Positions 56,071-64,000 of a stretch of 64,000 nucleotides of DNA are shown piece after piece. Both the position numbers and the translations under genes were made by a program. This stretch comes from Echinicola vietnamensis DSM 17526 (lineage in GTDB: Bacteria > Bacteroidota > Bacteroidia > Cytophagales > Cyclobacteriaceae): positions 4,881,501 to 4,945,500 of the forward strand of contig NC_019904.1 in assembly GCF_000325705.1 (NCBI RefSeq), written 5' to 3'. Numbering within the stretch: position 1 is the first letter of the stretch; every line of letters starts with the position of its first letter. The notes below the pieces were generated by a model. It had not been told where the DNA came from. It saw nothing but the letters and a program-made list of their open reading frames with translations, and did no database searches.

Positions 56071-56724
56071 ATATCAACTACAGGCGAGAATTACCTCAAG
56101 GCAATCTTCTTTCTTGAAGAAACTGCGACCTCTGTCACGGTGAGTGCTGTAGCCGAAAAAATTCAGAACAGTCCTGCTTCGGCTTCAGACATGCTCAGGC
56201 GACTCTATGAAAAAGGTTTGATAGAGGATAAGAATAATATTACTTTAACAGATCAGGGGAGTTTTCTGGCAAAACTAATCATACGAAAACATCGGCTCTG
56301 GGAGACTTTTCTCGTAGAAACACTGAACTTTAAATGGGATGAAGTACATACTATTGCTGAGCAGCTAGAGCATGTTCAATCATCTTTATTCAGAGAAAGA
56401 CTGGAGCGATTTCTTGAGTATCCTGAAAGAGATCCGCATGTCGATCCTATACCAGATAAAGACGGTAACTTTCCGAATTAGAACCGGGCAAAAATTATGT
56501 TTTCCGAAGTGTGGATACTGATGATAAAGGCTTTTTAAATCATTTGGACAAGGGATTACAACTTGGTCAGAGGTGGGTAATTATTGAAAAGGAGGAGTTT
56601 GACATGTCTGTCAAACTCCTTGAAGATGATAAAAATGAAGTTTATTTGAGCGAAAGAGTCGCTAAGAACCTAAATGTTTGCTTAAGTGAACATTATAAAT
56701 CAAATAACCTCAGCATTAAAGCCG
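56071..56724 (+). pseudogene. DtxR/MntR-type repressor, decayed
   Basis: Metal-dependent repressor gene in two frames. The first part (frame of the GTG at 56140) encodes, from position 56086, ENYLKAIFFLEETATSVTVS, a winged helix (AEKIQNSPASASDMLRRLYE), the metal/dimer helix RKHRLWETFLVETLNFKWDE and HVDPIPDKDGNFPN, then a TAG near 56479. The C-terminal SH3-like domain (LEPGKNYVFRSVDTDDKGF and following) continues in another frame. Normally there is an ATG around 56071, but the sequence there is ATA. So the start codon is lost and the gene is broken by an indel between the domains; a truncated product from the GTG could still bind DNA. Confidence 0.7.
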
Positions 56725-56909
56725 GCTTTCTGAACTGTTTTCTTTACTTCTTCCGCATTGAGGTTTGAAGTTTCAACGGTAAGCACACGGTTTTCACTTT
56801 CAAGATTAACCTCCCATTTTTGAATGTCCTTTTCCTCGTTCAGGAAGGGCGTAACTTTGGAGAGGCACCCACTGCAATTAATGTTCGTTTTGAATTTTAA
56901 AGTATTCAT
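56700..56909 (-). CDS. Copper chaperone-like HMA protein
   Basis: A 69-residue ferredoxin-like metal-binding domain with the CxxC motif in INCSGCLSKVTPFL (Cys12 and Cys15), as in CopZ/Atx1-type chaperones. It lies 34 bp downstream of copA in the same direction and probably delivers Cu(I) to it. Its 3' end overlaps the frameshifted end of the convergent DtxR-type gene. Confidence 0.85.
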   Translation of the reverse strand: MNTLKFKTNINCSGCLSKVTPFLNEEKDIQKWEVNLESENRVLTVETSNLNAEEVKKTVQKAGFNAEVI

Positions 56910-56943
56910 TTTAAGTCTATTTTAAAGTTTGAAAATTTGATTT

Positions 56944-59181
56944 TTAAATCTTAGTTGTTTTCAATCTTAAACTATTGGCGACCACAGACACTGAACTCAG
57001 CGCCATTGCCGCCCCTGCAATCATTGGATCAAGCAAAAATCCATTAACTGGATATAGTATCCCAGCAGCAATAGGAATACCTATTACATTGTAAATAAAA
57101 GCCCAGAAAAGGTTTTGGCGGATTCCCTTCACAGTTTTGGAAGACAGCTTAAGGGCTTTGGGTATAGATTCCAGGTCAGAAGTGATCAGCGTCATTTTAG
57201 CCACGTCCATAGCTATGTCCGATCCGTGCCCCATAGCAATACTCACGTTTGCCTGTGCAAGCGCCTGCGAATCATTGATCCCATCACCCACCATCGCCAC
57301 CACCTTTCCTTTGGATTGCAGTTCTCTTACAAAATCAGCTTTATCAGAGGGCAATACTTCTCCCTTAAAATCAGTCAGACCCACCTGGGCGGCTACTGCC
57401 CGTGCAGTTTGGTTGTTATCTCCCGTGAGCATATAAACCTCTACACCTAGTTTTTTCAATTTCTCAACAGCCGATCTGGATGTCGCCTTTATCTTATCAG
57501 CTATTGCCAAAACTGCCAGCACCTCTACATCATCTGAAAAGAAAACCACGGTTTTTGCTTCCTTTTGCCACTCACCTGCTTTTTGCTGGATGTGCTGCGG
57601 GATATTTATTTGATATTCCTGCATCAGTTTTCCATTACCGATATAGTACGTCTTACCTGCAGTATCAGAGGCCTTCACCCCCTTTCCGGTGAGGCTGTCA
57701 AAGTCCTTTAATGTTTCCCGTTGAACACCTTTTTCTTTTAGTTTTTTCACTACCGCATCGGCCAATGGATGCTCAGACTGTGTCTCCAGAGCAAGCAGCA
57801 CAGCCGCATGATAGGCTTCATGTGCCTTCTCCGACCAATACAGATTGGTAACGGTAGGTTTACCTTCTGTGATGGTGCCGGTTTTGTCCAATACAATAGC
57901 ATTAACCTTATGGCCAAGTTCCAAGCTCTCAGCATCTTTGATCAGGATATTGTTTTCTGCTCCTTTTCCTACTCCTACCATAATGGCCGTAGGGGTAGCA
58001 AGTCCCAAAGCACAGGGACAGGCAATCACCAACACTGCTACCGAGGTCAACAGGGCATGGGTGAATGCATCATCCCCGCCCACCGTCATCCATACGATAA
58101 AGGTAAAGATGGAAATCCCCATCACCACCGGCACAAATATCCCGGCGATCTTGTCCACGAGTTTCTGCACCGGAGCTTTGCTGCCCTGGGCTTCCTGCAC
58201 CATTTTGATGATCTGTGAAAGCAGGGTTTCTCCTCCTACTTTCTCGGCCTCAAACTGGAAGCTCCCTTTCTGGTTAACGGTGCCGGCAAATACTTTATCC
58301 CCTTTGATTTTAGCCACCGGTACCGGTTCACCAGTGATCATGCTTTCATCTATATAGGAACTACCGGACAAAACTGCCCCATCCACCGGAATTTTCTCTC
58401 CCGGGCGTACCAAAATCGTATTTCCTTTTTGGACCGACGCAATCGGGATTTCCAGCTCTTCGCCGTTGATAATGGCTCTCAAGGTTTTGGGCTGCAGTCC
58501 CATCAACTTTTTAATCGCGGATGAAGTATTTGACTTGGCTTTTTCTTCCAACAGCTTCCCTAAAGAAATGAAGGTAATGATAACAGTAGCCGCCTCGTAG
58601 TACACATGTGGATGAATGCCTCGGGCGTGCCAGAAATCTGGAAAAAGAGTATTGAACAAACTGAAAACAAAGGCAATACCTGTACTTAATGCTACCAAGG
58701 TATCCATATTCGCCTTACCGTGTTTGGCTTGCTTGAAGGCATTAATAAAAAAGTTTTTGCCGAAATAAAACAGGATGGGGATGGTAAGCAGCAACGAAAT
58801 CCATTGTCCCGGCATCCAGTTCATATAAAACATGCCCAAAATAAATACTGGAAATGTCAAAAGCGCAGACCAAATGGTTCGATTACGCACCTCCAGATAG
58901 TGTTGGCGCTGTCTTTCTTCCTGAGCCTGAGAAGGGTTTTCCTCATCGATGATAAGGTCATAACCGACACTTCGCAGGGCATTTTGCAAATCAAGCGGAC
59001 TAACAGATGGATCGTGTTCTACCAATACGGAGTTGGAAGCAAAATTCACACTGGCTTGGGAGACCCCATCGATATGGGATAAAATGGACTCCACACTTGA
59101 AGCACAGGACGCACAGGTCATTCCAGTCACTGGAAATGATTCCTTCTTTACGGTTTTTCTTGGTGCAACGATTGTATCCAT
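56944..59181 (-). CDS. copA: Cu(I)-exporting P-type ATPase CopA
   Basis: A 745-residue P1B-1 ATPase that pumps Cu(I) out of the cytoplasm. The N-terminal HMA has [13 protein letters not shown] (Cys23 and Cys26); the membrane metal site is [10 protein letters not shown] (about 390); the phosphorylated Asp lies in [11 protein letters not shown] (about 432); SEHPLADA (about 471) and [11 protein letters not shown] are also there. All key residues are intact. It precedes the CopZ-like gene and follows the AraC-type regulator. Confidence 0.95.
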   Translation of the reverse strand: MDTIVAPRKTVKKESFPVTGMTCASCASSVESILSHIDGVSQASVNFASNSVLVEHDPSVSPLDLQNALRSVGYDLIIDEENPSQAQEERQRQHYLEVRNRTIWSALLTFPVFILGMFYMNWMPGQWISLLLTIPILFYFGKNFFINAFKQAKHGKANMDTLVALSTGIAFVFSLFNTLFPDFWHARGIHPHVYYEAATVIITFISLGKLLEEKAKSNTSSAIKKLMGLQPKTLRAIINGEELEIPIASVQKGNTILVRPGEKIPVDGAVLSGSSYIDESMITGEPVPVAKIKGDKVFAGTVNQKGSFQFEAEKVGGETLLSQIIKMVQEAQGSKAPVQKLVDKIAGIFVPVVMGISIFTFIVWMTVGGDDAFTHALLTSVAVLVIACPCALGLATPTAIMVGVGKGAENNILIKDAESLELGHKVNAIVLDKTGTITEGKPTVTNLYWSEKAHEAYHAAVLLALETQSEHPLADAVVKKLKEKGVQRETLKDFDSLTGKGVKASDTAGKTYYIGNGKLMQEYQINIPQHIQQKAGEWQKEAKTVVFFSDDVEVLAVLAIADKIKATSRSAVEKLKKLGVEVYMLTGDNNQTARAVAAQVGLTDFKGEVLPSDKADFVRELQSKGKVVAMVGDGINDSQALAQANVSIAMGHGSDIAMDVAKMTLITSDLESIPKALKLSSKTVKGIRQNLFWAFIYNVIGIPIAAGILYPVNGFLLDPMIAGAAMALSSVSVVANSLRLKTTKI

Positions 59182-59198
59182 GAGAATAAAATTCTTTG

Positions 59199-59213
59199 TT
59201 TGTATGATACAAA
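59199..59213. promoter_or_regulatory. Palindrome upstream of copA
   Basis: TTTGTAT (59199-59205), G, ATACAAA (59207-59213): a perfect 7-1-7 palindrome 18 bp before the copA start, in the 93-bp gap between copA and the AraC-type gene. It is a plausible operator for a copper-sensing regulator, perhaps the AraC-type protein upstream. Confidence 0.4.
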
Positions 59214-59274
59214 TGTCACATCAATTGACTTAAAATATGTTACAGTATTTTGGGGTACATTTTTAAGATTTTGC

Positions 59275-59853
59275 TTAAATACTATCCAAATCTCGATGCC
59301 CTGGTTGATGCATGCTTTTAAACTGGGTAGGAGTCATCCCTGTTTCCTTTTTAAACTGGGTGGATAGGTAAGCTGTACTGCTGTAATTCATCAAAAAGGC
59401 AATTTCTGACAGGGTCAACTCATCATAAAAAAGCAATTCCTTTACTTTCTCAATTTTCTGCAAGGCTATAAACTTCTCTATGGTAACCCCCTCTACGGAG
59501 GAGAAAAAACGGCTCAAATACGAATAGTCATGGTTTAGCTTATCTGAAAGAAAGGTGGAGAAATTTTCTTTCAGTGGCTCTTTATTATAATGGATTTGTT
59601 CAACAATCAATGTTTTGATGCGGGAAATAAGACTGGACCGTCCTTCTTCCAGCAATTCAAAACCAATTTTTTTTAATTGCCCGGCGAGCTTATTTCTTAT
59701 TTCAGTCCCTAATTCATCTGATAAGGTTACCTGTCCTAATGCTACCTCCTGGGCTTCAATCTGCAAATCTTCCAAAATTTCCTTCACTGCCAGGATACAA
59801 CGGTGGCACACCATGTTCTTAATATGGATTGTTACTTTATTCATTAATCTCAA
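59275..59853 (-). CDS. AraC-family regulator with HMA-like sensor domain
   Basis: A 192-residue protein. Residues 1-75 resemble a heavy-metal-associated domain with CHRC (Cys16, Cys19) in KNMVCHRCILAVKE, so it could bind copper directly; residues 90-185 form an AraC-type double helix-turn-helix (TLSEIAFLMNYSSTAYLSTQ and FKKETGMTPTQFK). It sits between copB and copA in the same direction and is likely their metal-responsive regulator. The combination of a CxxC HMA-like sensor with an AraC DNA-binding domain is unlike the usual CsoR, CueR or CopY. Confidence 0.85.
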   Translation of the reverse strand: MRLMNKVTIHIKNMVCHRCILAVKEILEDLQIEAQEVALGQVTLSDELGTEIRNKLAGQLKKIGFELLEEGRSSLISRIKTLIVEQIHYNKEPLKENFSTFLSDKLNHDYSYLSRFFSSVEGVTIEKFIALQKIEKVKELLFYDELTLSEIAFLMNYSSTAYLSTQFKKETGMTPTQFKSMHQPGHRDLDSI

Positions 59854-59885
59854 GATTTATATCGTGTATTATGTGTTATAACCTG

Positions 59886-61925
59886 TTAATTAAACTTCAA
59901 TCTCAACAACTGTGCGTTGGCGGCACAAACAATGGTGCTAAGGCTCATCAACGCAGCACCTATGGCCGGATTTATCATGATCCCCTCAGAAAATAACACT
60001 CCTGCGGCCAAGGGAATGGCAATCACATTGTAGCCTGTTGCCCATATAAGGTTCTGAACCATTTTATTATAGGTTGCCCTTCCAAATATGATCAGACGAC
60101 TGATATCCTCAGGACTGCTTTCAGTAAGAATAATGTCTGCCGTTTCAGCGGCTACATCTGTACCGGATCCCACGGCAATCCCAATATCCGCTTTGGCCAA
60201 TGCAGGTGCATCATTTACCCCATCACCGGTCATCGCTACGTATTCTCCCTTGGACTGTAGTTTCTCAATAAGTTCTGACTTTTGATGCGGCAGTACTTGG
60301 CTGAAGTAGCCATCAAGTCCGAGTTCATCAGCCACTGCTTTGGCGGTTTGTTCATTATCCCCAGTAGCCATCAATACCTTAATGCCCTGTTCCTTGAGCA
60401 ATGCGATGGCCCCTTTACTTTCCTTTCTAATTTGATCAGCCAAAGCAATAAATCCTATCAGTTCCCCTTCCTTAAGGACAAATACGATAGTCTCGATTTG
60501 GTCAGTCATAGCTCCTTCAGGCAAGTCAAGACCTTGATCCTCCAGATATCCCGGACTGACGATCTGATAAATCACACCTCCAACCCTGGCACTTACCCCT
60601 CTTCCTTTTGTGGCACTGAAGCCTGAGGTCCGGGGAAGTTTGAGACCACGGTTTTTGCTTTCTTTCACAATACCTTTGGCTATGGGATGTTCCGAATGCT
60701 GTTCAATTGCTGCAACAGTTGATAACAGTTCATTCTGGGGCAGGCCGTACAAGCTTTCAATCCTGTTTACACCAAAATTACCTTCTGTCAGGGTTCCGGT
60801 TTTATCGAATACAATGGCAGAGATTTTTCGGCTGTTCTCAAAAGCTGTCCGGTTTCGTACCAACAAGCCGTTTTTGGCCGATAAGGCCGTCGAGATCGAA
60901 ACCACCAGAGGTACAGCAAGACCCAGGGCATGCGGGCAGGTGATGATCATTACGGTAACCATTCGTTCAAGGGCAAAATCCACGCCCTGTGAACTAAAAA
61001 AAGACCATGCGATAAAAGTGACTATTCCCACACCTATGGCAATATAGGCCAACCAGCTTGCTGCTCTATTGGCAAGATTTTGCGTTTTTGACTTGGTTTG
61101 TTGGGCTTCTTCCACCAGTCTGATCACTTTGCTAAGATAGCTGTCCTCACCGGAGGATTTTACTTCCACTTTGAGGCTGCCATCCCCATTGATTGCCCCG
61201 CCTATCACCTCATCCCCTTTAGATTTTTGCACGGGTTTGCTCTCTCCTGTAAGCGCGCTTTGGTCCAAATCACTTTCTCCGTCTATAATTTTACCATCAG
61301 CCGGAACTTTCTCTCCAGGCTTGATCAATATGATATCTCCTTTATTCAGCTCACTGATTTTTACATCATGCATTGTGTCCCCGTCCAATTTGTGGGCCTC
61401 AGAAGGCATCAGTTCTGCCAGTTTCTCAAGGGCCTTTGAAGCCCCCATTACCGAGCGCATTTCCAGCCAGTGTCCCAGCAGCATAATATCAATCAAGGTG
61501 ACCAGTTCCCAATAAAAAACCATTCCTTTAAGGCCAAATACCACCACCGTACTGTACGTCCAGGCCACTGTAATGGCTATAGCGATCAAGGTCATCATCC
61601 CTGGTCCCCCTTCAGAAAGTTCCTCTTTGAGTCCCTTGAGGAATGGCCATCCACCGTAGAAAAATATAAAGCTGGACAAACCAGCCGCTACATAGTCCAT
61701 TCCGGGAAAAGTGAATGAAAACCCAAAAAAATGCTGGATCATTTCCGAAAAAACCAATACTGGAATCGAAAGGGCACAATTGATATAAAAACGCTTCTTA
61801 AAGTCGCTTATCATGTGCTTATGATGATCATGGTGACCGGTATGATGGTGATGTTCAGACGAATGCTCCATTGCTTCCTGTCCACTTGGGTGGTGATCAC
61901 TATGATGATGTTTGTGGTCTTTCAT
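59886..61925 (-). CDS. copB: Copper P-type ATPase CopB (CPH motif)
   Basis: A 679-residue P1B-3-type ATPase. Instead of HMA domains the N-terminus is His-rich (about 1-40, MKDHKHHHSDHHPSGQEA then HHHTGHHDHHKH). The membrane metal site is TCPHALGLAVP (about 330), the P-site DKTGTLTEGNFG (about 374), and SEHPIAKG and GDGVNDAPALAKADIG follow. CPH enzymes are linked to Cu(II) or Cu(I)/Ag(I) export. It lies 4 bp downstream of the permease gene and upstream of the AraC-type gene. Confidence 0.94.
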   Translation of the reverse strand: MKDHKHHHSDHHPSGQEAMEHSSEHHHHTGHHDHHKHMISDFKKRFYINCALSIPVLVFSEMIQHFFGFSFTFPGMDYVAAGLSSFIFFYGGWPFLKGLKEELSEGGPGMMTLIAIAITVAWTYSTVVVFGLKGMVFYWELVTLIDIMLLGHWLEMRSVMGASKALEKLAELMPSEAHKLDGDTMHDVKISELNKGDIILIKPGEKVPADGKIIDGESDLDQSALTGESKPVQKSKGDEVIGGAINGDGSLKVEVKSSGEDSYLSKVIRLVEEAQQTKSKTQNLANRAASWLAYIAIGVGIVTFIAWSFFSSQGVDFALERMVTVMIITCPHALGLAVPLVVSISTALSAKNGLLVRNRTAFENSRKISAIVFDKTGTLTEGNFGVNRIESLYGLPQNELLSTVAAIEQHSEHPIAKGIVKESKNRGLKLPRTSGFSATKGRGVSARVGGVIYQIVSPGYLEDQGLDLPEGAMTDQIETIVFVLKEGELIGFIALADQIRKESKGAIALLKEQGIKVLMATGDNEQTAKAVADELGLDGYFSQVLPHQKSELIEKLQSKGEYVAMTGDGVNDAPALAKADIGIAVGSGTDVAAETADIILTESSPEDISRLIIFGRATYNKMVQNLIWATGYNVIAIPLAAGVLFSEGIMINPAIGAALMSLSTIVCAANAQLLRLKFN

Positions 61926-61929
61926 AGTT

Positions 61930-63150
61930 TTACAGTATTATCATTTTGATAAAAATTCCAGTCACAAGCCAAGCATAACAAACAAAAGCTAACCATTTGA
62001 GTATTTTCTCCAACATTGGGCTTTTCGGTGCCATCTCCTTATGGTATTTAACGTCTCTTCCTTTATAAAAACCGAAGTAGATCAAAATTCCGGACACTAT
62101 AAAAAATGCAATATTTAGGAAGAAGGTGTAGTCAATCTTAAAATGATCGCTCTCGGTAATGCTTTTTCCCGAACTATCCGGTAAGAAGTCTAAAAAGCTG
62201 AAGCCATAGTGCAAGAGTAAGGCTGTGACAATAAGTGAAGTAAACAATAGAAAGAGTATGAACAATGACATCTTCCACCCATAGTACTTGGCATTGATCC
62301 TGAGTACCGGGAAGACGATGAGGTCGCTAAAAATAAAGGCCATGACTCCTGCAAAGCTTACTCCCTTGCCAAACAACAATGCCGCCAATGGAATGTTTCC
62401 CATGGAGCCTATAAAGGTTAGAAACGCAGCTACAGGTCCCACAATGACATGTTCCAGAAGGGTAAAAAAACCAAAAGTGTTTTGGCCTTCACCAGTATTA
62501 ATAAAAAGTGTCTGAAAAAAGCTGTCCGGTACAAAAGCCGAAACAATGCCCGCAATCGTAAAGCCCAAGGTCACGTCTTTCCATACCATCTTCCACTCCA
62601 TGGCATATTGTTTGCCTACTTTTGCCCAGTTTTTTTTGGATTGGACCTTTTCCTTAAAGGAGGATGATTCCGCCTGCTTGTCAGAGGAGCTGTCGAGGTT
62701 CTTCCTTGCCTTTTCAATTAGCCCGTTGGGCTTGATCAGGCGAATCAGCAACCAACTGCAAAGGATCAACAAAATCCCTCCGACATACTCTCCGACTACA
62801 AATTGCCAGCCCAGGAAAATCGATATGATAATTCCCAGCTCAATCACCAAGTTGGTCGACGCCAATAAAAAAGCAATAGAAGAAGCAAAACTTGCTCCCT
62901 TCTGGAAAAGGGATTTGGAGGTGGCCAATGCGGAGAAACTGCACGAACTGCTGATAAAACCGAAGAAGGTACCTAACAGTATACTTTTAGCCTTGGCATC
63001 GCCCATGGTTTCCTGCATACGCTTCTCTGTAACAAAGATTTGTATAAATGAACTTACAGCATAACCTAGGATAAAAGCCCACAGTGCCATCCAGAAAAAA
63101 CCGGTACTGGTATACGCCGCTTCACCCCATTGTTTTAGAAAGTTGTCCAT
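61930..63150 (-). CDS. Membrane permease of the YraQ/ArsP (UPF0718) type
   Basis: A 406-residue protein with about nine membrane helices and the two conserved blocks of these permeases: GTFFGFISSSCSFSALATSK (about 55-75) and FLTFIGSMGNIPLAALLFGK (about 238-258). Such permeases are seen in metal and arsenic clusters and in other contexts, and no substrate can be assigned; copper-linked transport is inferred from neighbours. It ends 4 bp before copB and starts 17 bp after the multicopper oxidase fusion. Confidence 0.85.
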   Translation of the reverse strand: MDNFLKQWGEAAYTSTGFFWMALWAFILGYAVSSFIQIFVTEKRMQETMGDAKAKSILLGTFFGFISSSCSFSALATSKSLFQKGASFASSIAFLLASTNLVIELGIIISIFLGWQFVVGEYVGGILLILCSWLLIRLIKPNGLIEKARKNLDSSSDKQAESSSFKEKVQSKKNWAKVGKQYAMEWKMVWKDVTLGFTIAGIVSAFVPDSFFQTLFINTGEGQNTFGFFTLLEHVIVGPVAAFLTFIGSMGNIPLAALLFGKGVSFAGVMAFIFSDLIVFPVLRINAKYYGWKMSLFILFLLFTSLIVTALLLHYGFSFLDFLPDSSGKSITESDHFKIDYTFFLNIAFFIVSGILIYFGFYKGRDVKYHKEMAPKSPMLEKILKWLAFVCYAWLVTGIFIKMIIL

Positions 63151-63167
63151 ATTGATTTTATTTAGTG

Positions 63168-64000
63168 TTAAAATCTGACAGATAGTCCGCCTCCCCCACC
63201 AAAGCGGTTATCATAACCGGCCATCAATGAAAAATTTTTGGATAACAGGAATTCTCCGCCTGCATTCCAAACAATTTCCTGAGTATAGTTAGTATTACCT
63301 TCCAGGGTATTGACCCAACCCGCATCAAATTGGTATTCATAATAACCAAAAACGGAAAACCTGGGGAAGAGCATCAAAGATCGTCCGATTCCAATTCTTG
63401 GTCTTAATTCATTGTCAATTCTAATATCGACATCAAACATATACGGAGTAAACCATCGGATACCGGCTACTGCTGTGGTATTGATATCATCCAAACTATT
63501 TTGAGTGGTATTTTCAACATTTACTCCCCCAAATACACGCAGATAGTCATACATATAATATTCATAAGAAAACTCTGCTTCAAAGTTTTTATTCCAACCA
63601 TACTCTATTGCCAGATTAAATTGGTTGCGAATGTTTGAGGATACTATATTAAATGCACCGGTATGGGTAGCGAGGTCTGCCATTCCCCAATTATAAAATT
63701 TATTGGTTTCATGCACCAGGTTAGAAACAGGATAGGGCTCCATTCTCTTATCTCTTGGGGTATCATAGCTCACCACTCGTGCCATACCTCCCATCATATG
63801 ATAAAGGATGTGGCAATGAAAAAACCAGTCTCCATATTCATTACCATAGAATTCGATGGTTACTTTTTGCATTGGGGGCACATTAACAGTGTGTTTCAAA
63901 GGTGAGTAGTCTCCATTCTCATTAATTACCCTGAAAAAATGCCCATGCAGGTGCATGGGATGGTGCATCATGGTGAGGTTGTTGAAAGTAATTCTCGTTA
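63168..64000 (-). CDS. Multicopper oxidase fused to an outer-membrane barrel (5' end beyond window)
   Basis: The 3' part of a larger gene that continues past the right edge in an open frame. The last cupredoxin domain is visible: the copper ligands MMHHPMHLHGHFFRV and DWFFHCHILYHMMGGM (type 1 and trinuclear sites). After it, residues from about position 95 of the visible part form a beta-barrel of the copper-resistance protein B type (WGMADLATHTGAFNIVSSNI, ending in GGGGGLSVRF with a C-terminal Phe). Separate copA (oxidase) and copB (barrel) genes are the rule, so the fusion is unusual. It should oxidise Cu(I) in the periplasm. Confidence 0.85.
   Translation of the reverse strand, partial: TRITFNNLTMMHHPMHLHGHFFRVINENGDYSPLKHTVNVPPMQKVTIEFYGNEYGDWFFHCHILYHMMGGMARVVSYDTPRDKRMEPYPVSNLVHETNKFYNWGMADLATHTGAFNIVSSNIRNQFNLAIEYGWNKNFEAEFSYEYYMYDYLRVFGGVNVENTTQNSLDDINTTAVAGIRWFTPYMFDVDIRIDNELRPRIGIGRSLMLFPRFSVFGYYEYQFDAGWVNTLEGNTNYTQEIVWNAGGEFLLSKNFSLMAGYDNRFGGGGGLSVRF

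Noticed and set aside
24000..64000. CRISPR arrays or IS elements with transposase genes
   Set aside because: No regular spaced direct repeats, no cas genes and no transposase sequence were seen; the only insertion-like object is the 331-bp radC insert.

Overview
The window looks like a chromosomal stretch of a Bacteroidota bacterium of the Cytophagales type (Cyclobacteriaceae-like). The evidence is a full-length SprA (type IX secretion), DUF4292 and DUF4837 lipoproteins, Bacteroidota-type promoters (TTTG, about 20 nt, TAnnTTTG), Bacteroidota conjugation genes (traN/M/L/K/J, mobA/B) and a CzcA fused to its own outer-membrane component. The species cannot be named from sequence alone.

Region 1 (1-24,150) is ordinary core chromosome, almost all on the + strand: a secreted protein of unknown role, dut, a TPR protein, a DUF4292 lipoprotein, an EnvC-like murein hydrolase activator, tatA, gatA, a LysM lytic transglycosylase, a DUF4837 lipoprotein, a malic enzyme fused to a phosphotransacetylase domain, ruvA, sprA, gcvH, a VanZ-like protein and two tandem tonB paralogues. 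The tonB copies are separated by about 1.2 kb of palindrome-rich DNA without a convincing gene.

Region 2 (24,152-about 40,250) starts at the tmRNA gene ssrA, whose 3' end is the insertion site of an integrative conjugative element. A large serine recombinase on the - strand reads into the last 38 bp of ssrA. Behind it lie small ICE proteins, a DUF932 protein, a DUF3945-like protein, traN, traM, traL, traK, traJ, three VirB5-like secreted helical proteins, a damaged coupling-protein/ATPase junction, relaxase mobB, mobA and a broken radC. The element looks crippled. A deletion has joined the first about 305 codons of the coupling protein (mobC) to the last 121 codons of the VirB4-type ATPase (traG), removing what should lie between. 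radC is split by a 331-bp insert full of TTATGTAAAG/CTTTACATAA repeats.

Region 3 (40,252-64,000, open at the right edge) is a metal-resistance island, nearly all on the - strand. It holds a cation-diffusion facilitator with a Fur-type regulator, a P1B-4 ATPase (SPC motif), a second cation transporter with a Cys-rich N-terminus and second Fur-type regulator, a P-II-like protein, CzcB and a CzcA-CzcC fusion, a DUF6660 protein, an outer-membrane barrel + Rieske + di-heme oxidoreductase operon divergent from a decayed DtxR/MntR-type repressor, a CopZ-like chaperone with CopA (CPC motif), an AraC regulator with an HMA-like front, CopB (CPH motif), a permease, and a multicopper oxidase fused to an outer-membrane barrel that runs off the window. 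Together these cover efflux of divalent cations and of copper from cytoplasm and periplasm, plus periplasmic oxidation. Several genes in this island are visibly decaying (a nonsense codon in a secreted protein, a mosaic ORF, an exchanger remnant, the DtxR gene). The right attachment site of the ICE was not found, so whether the metal island is its cargo is unresolved.
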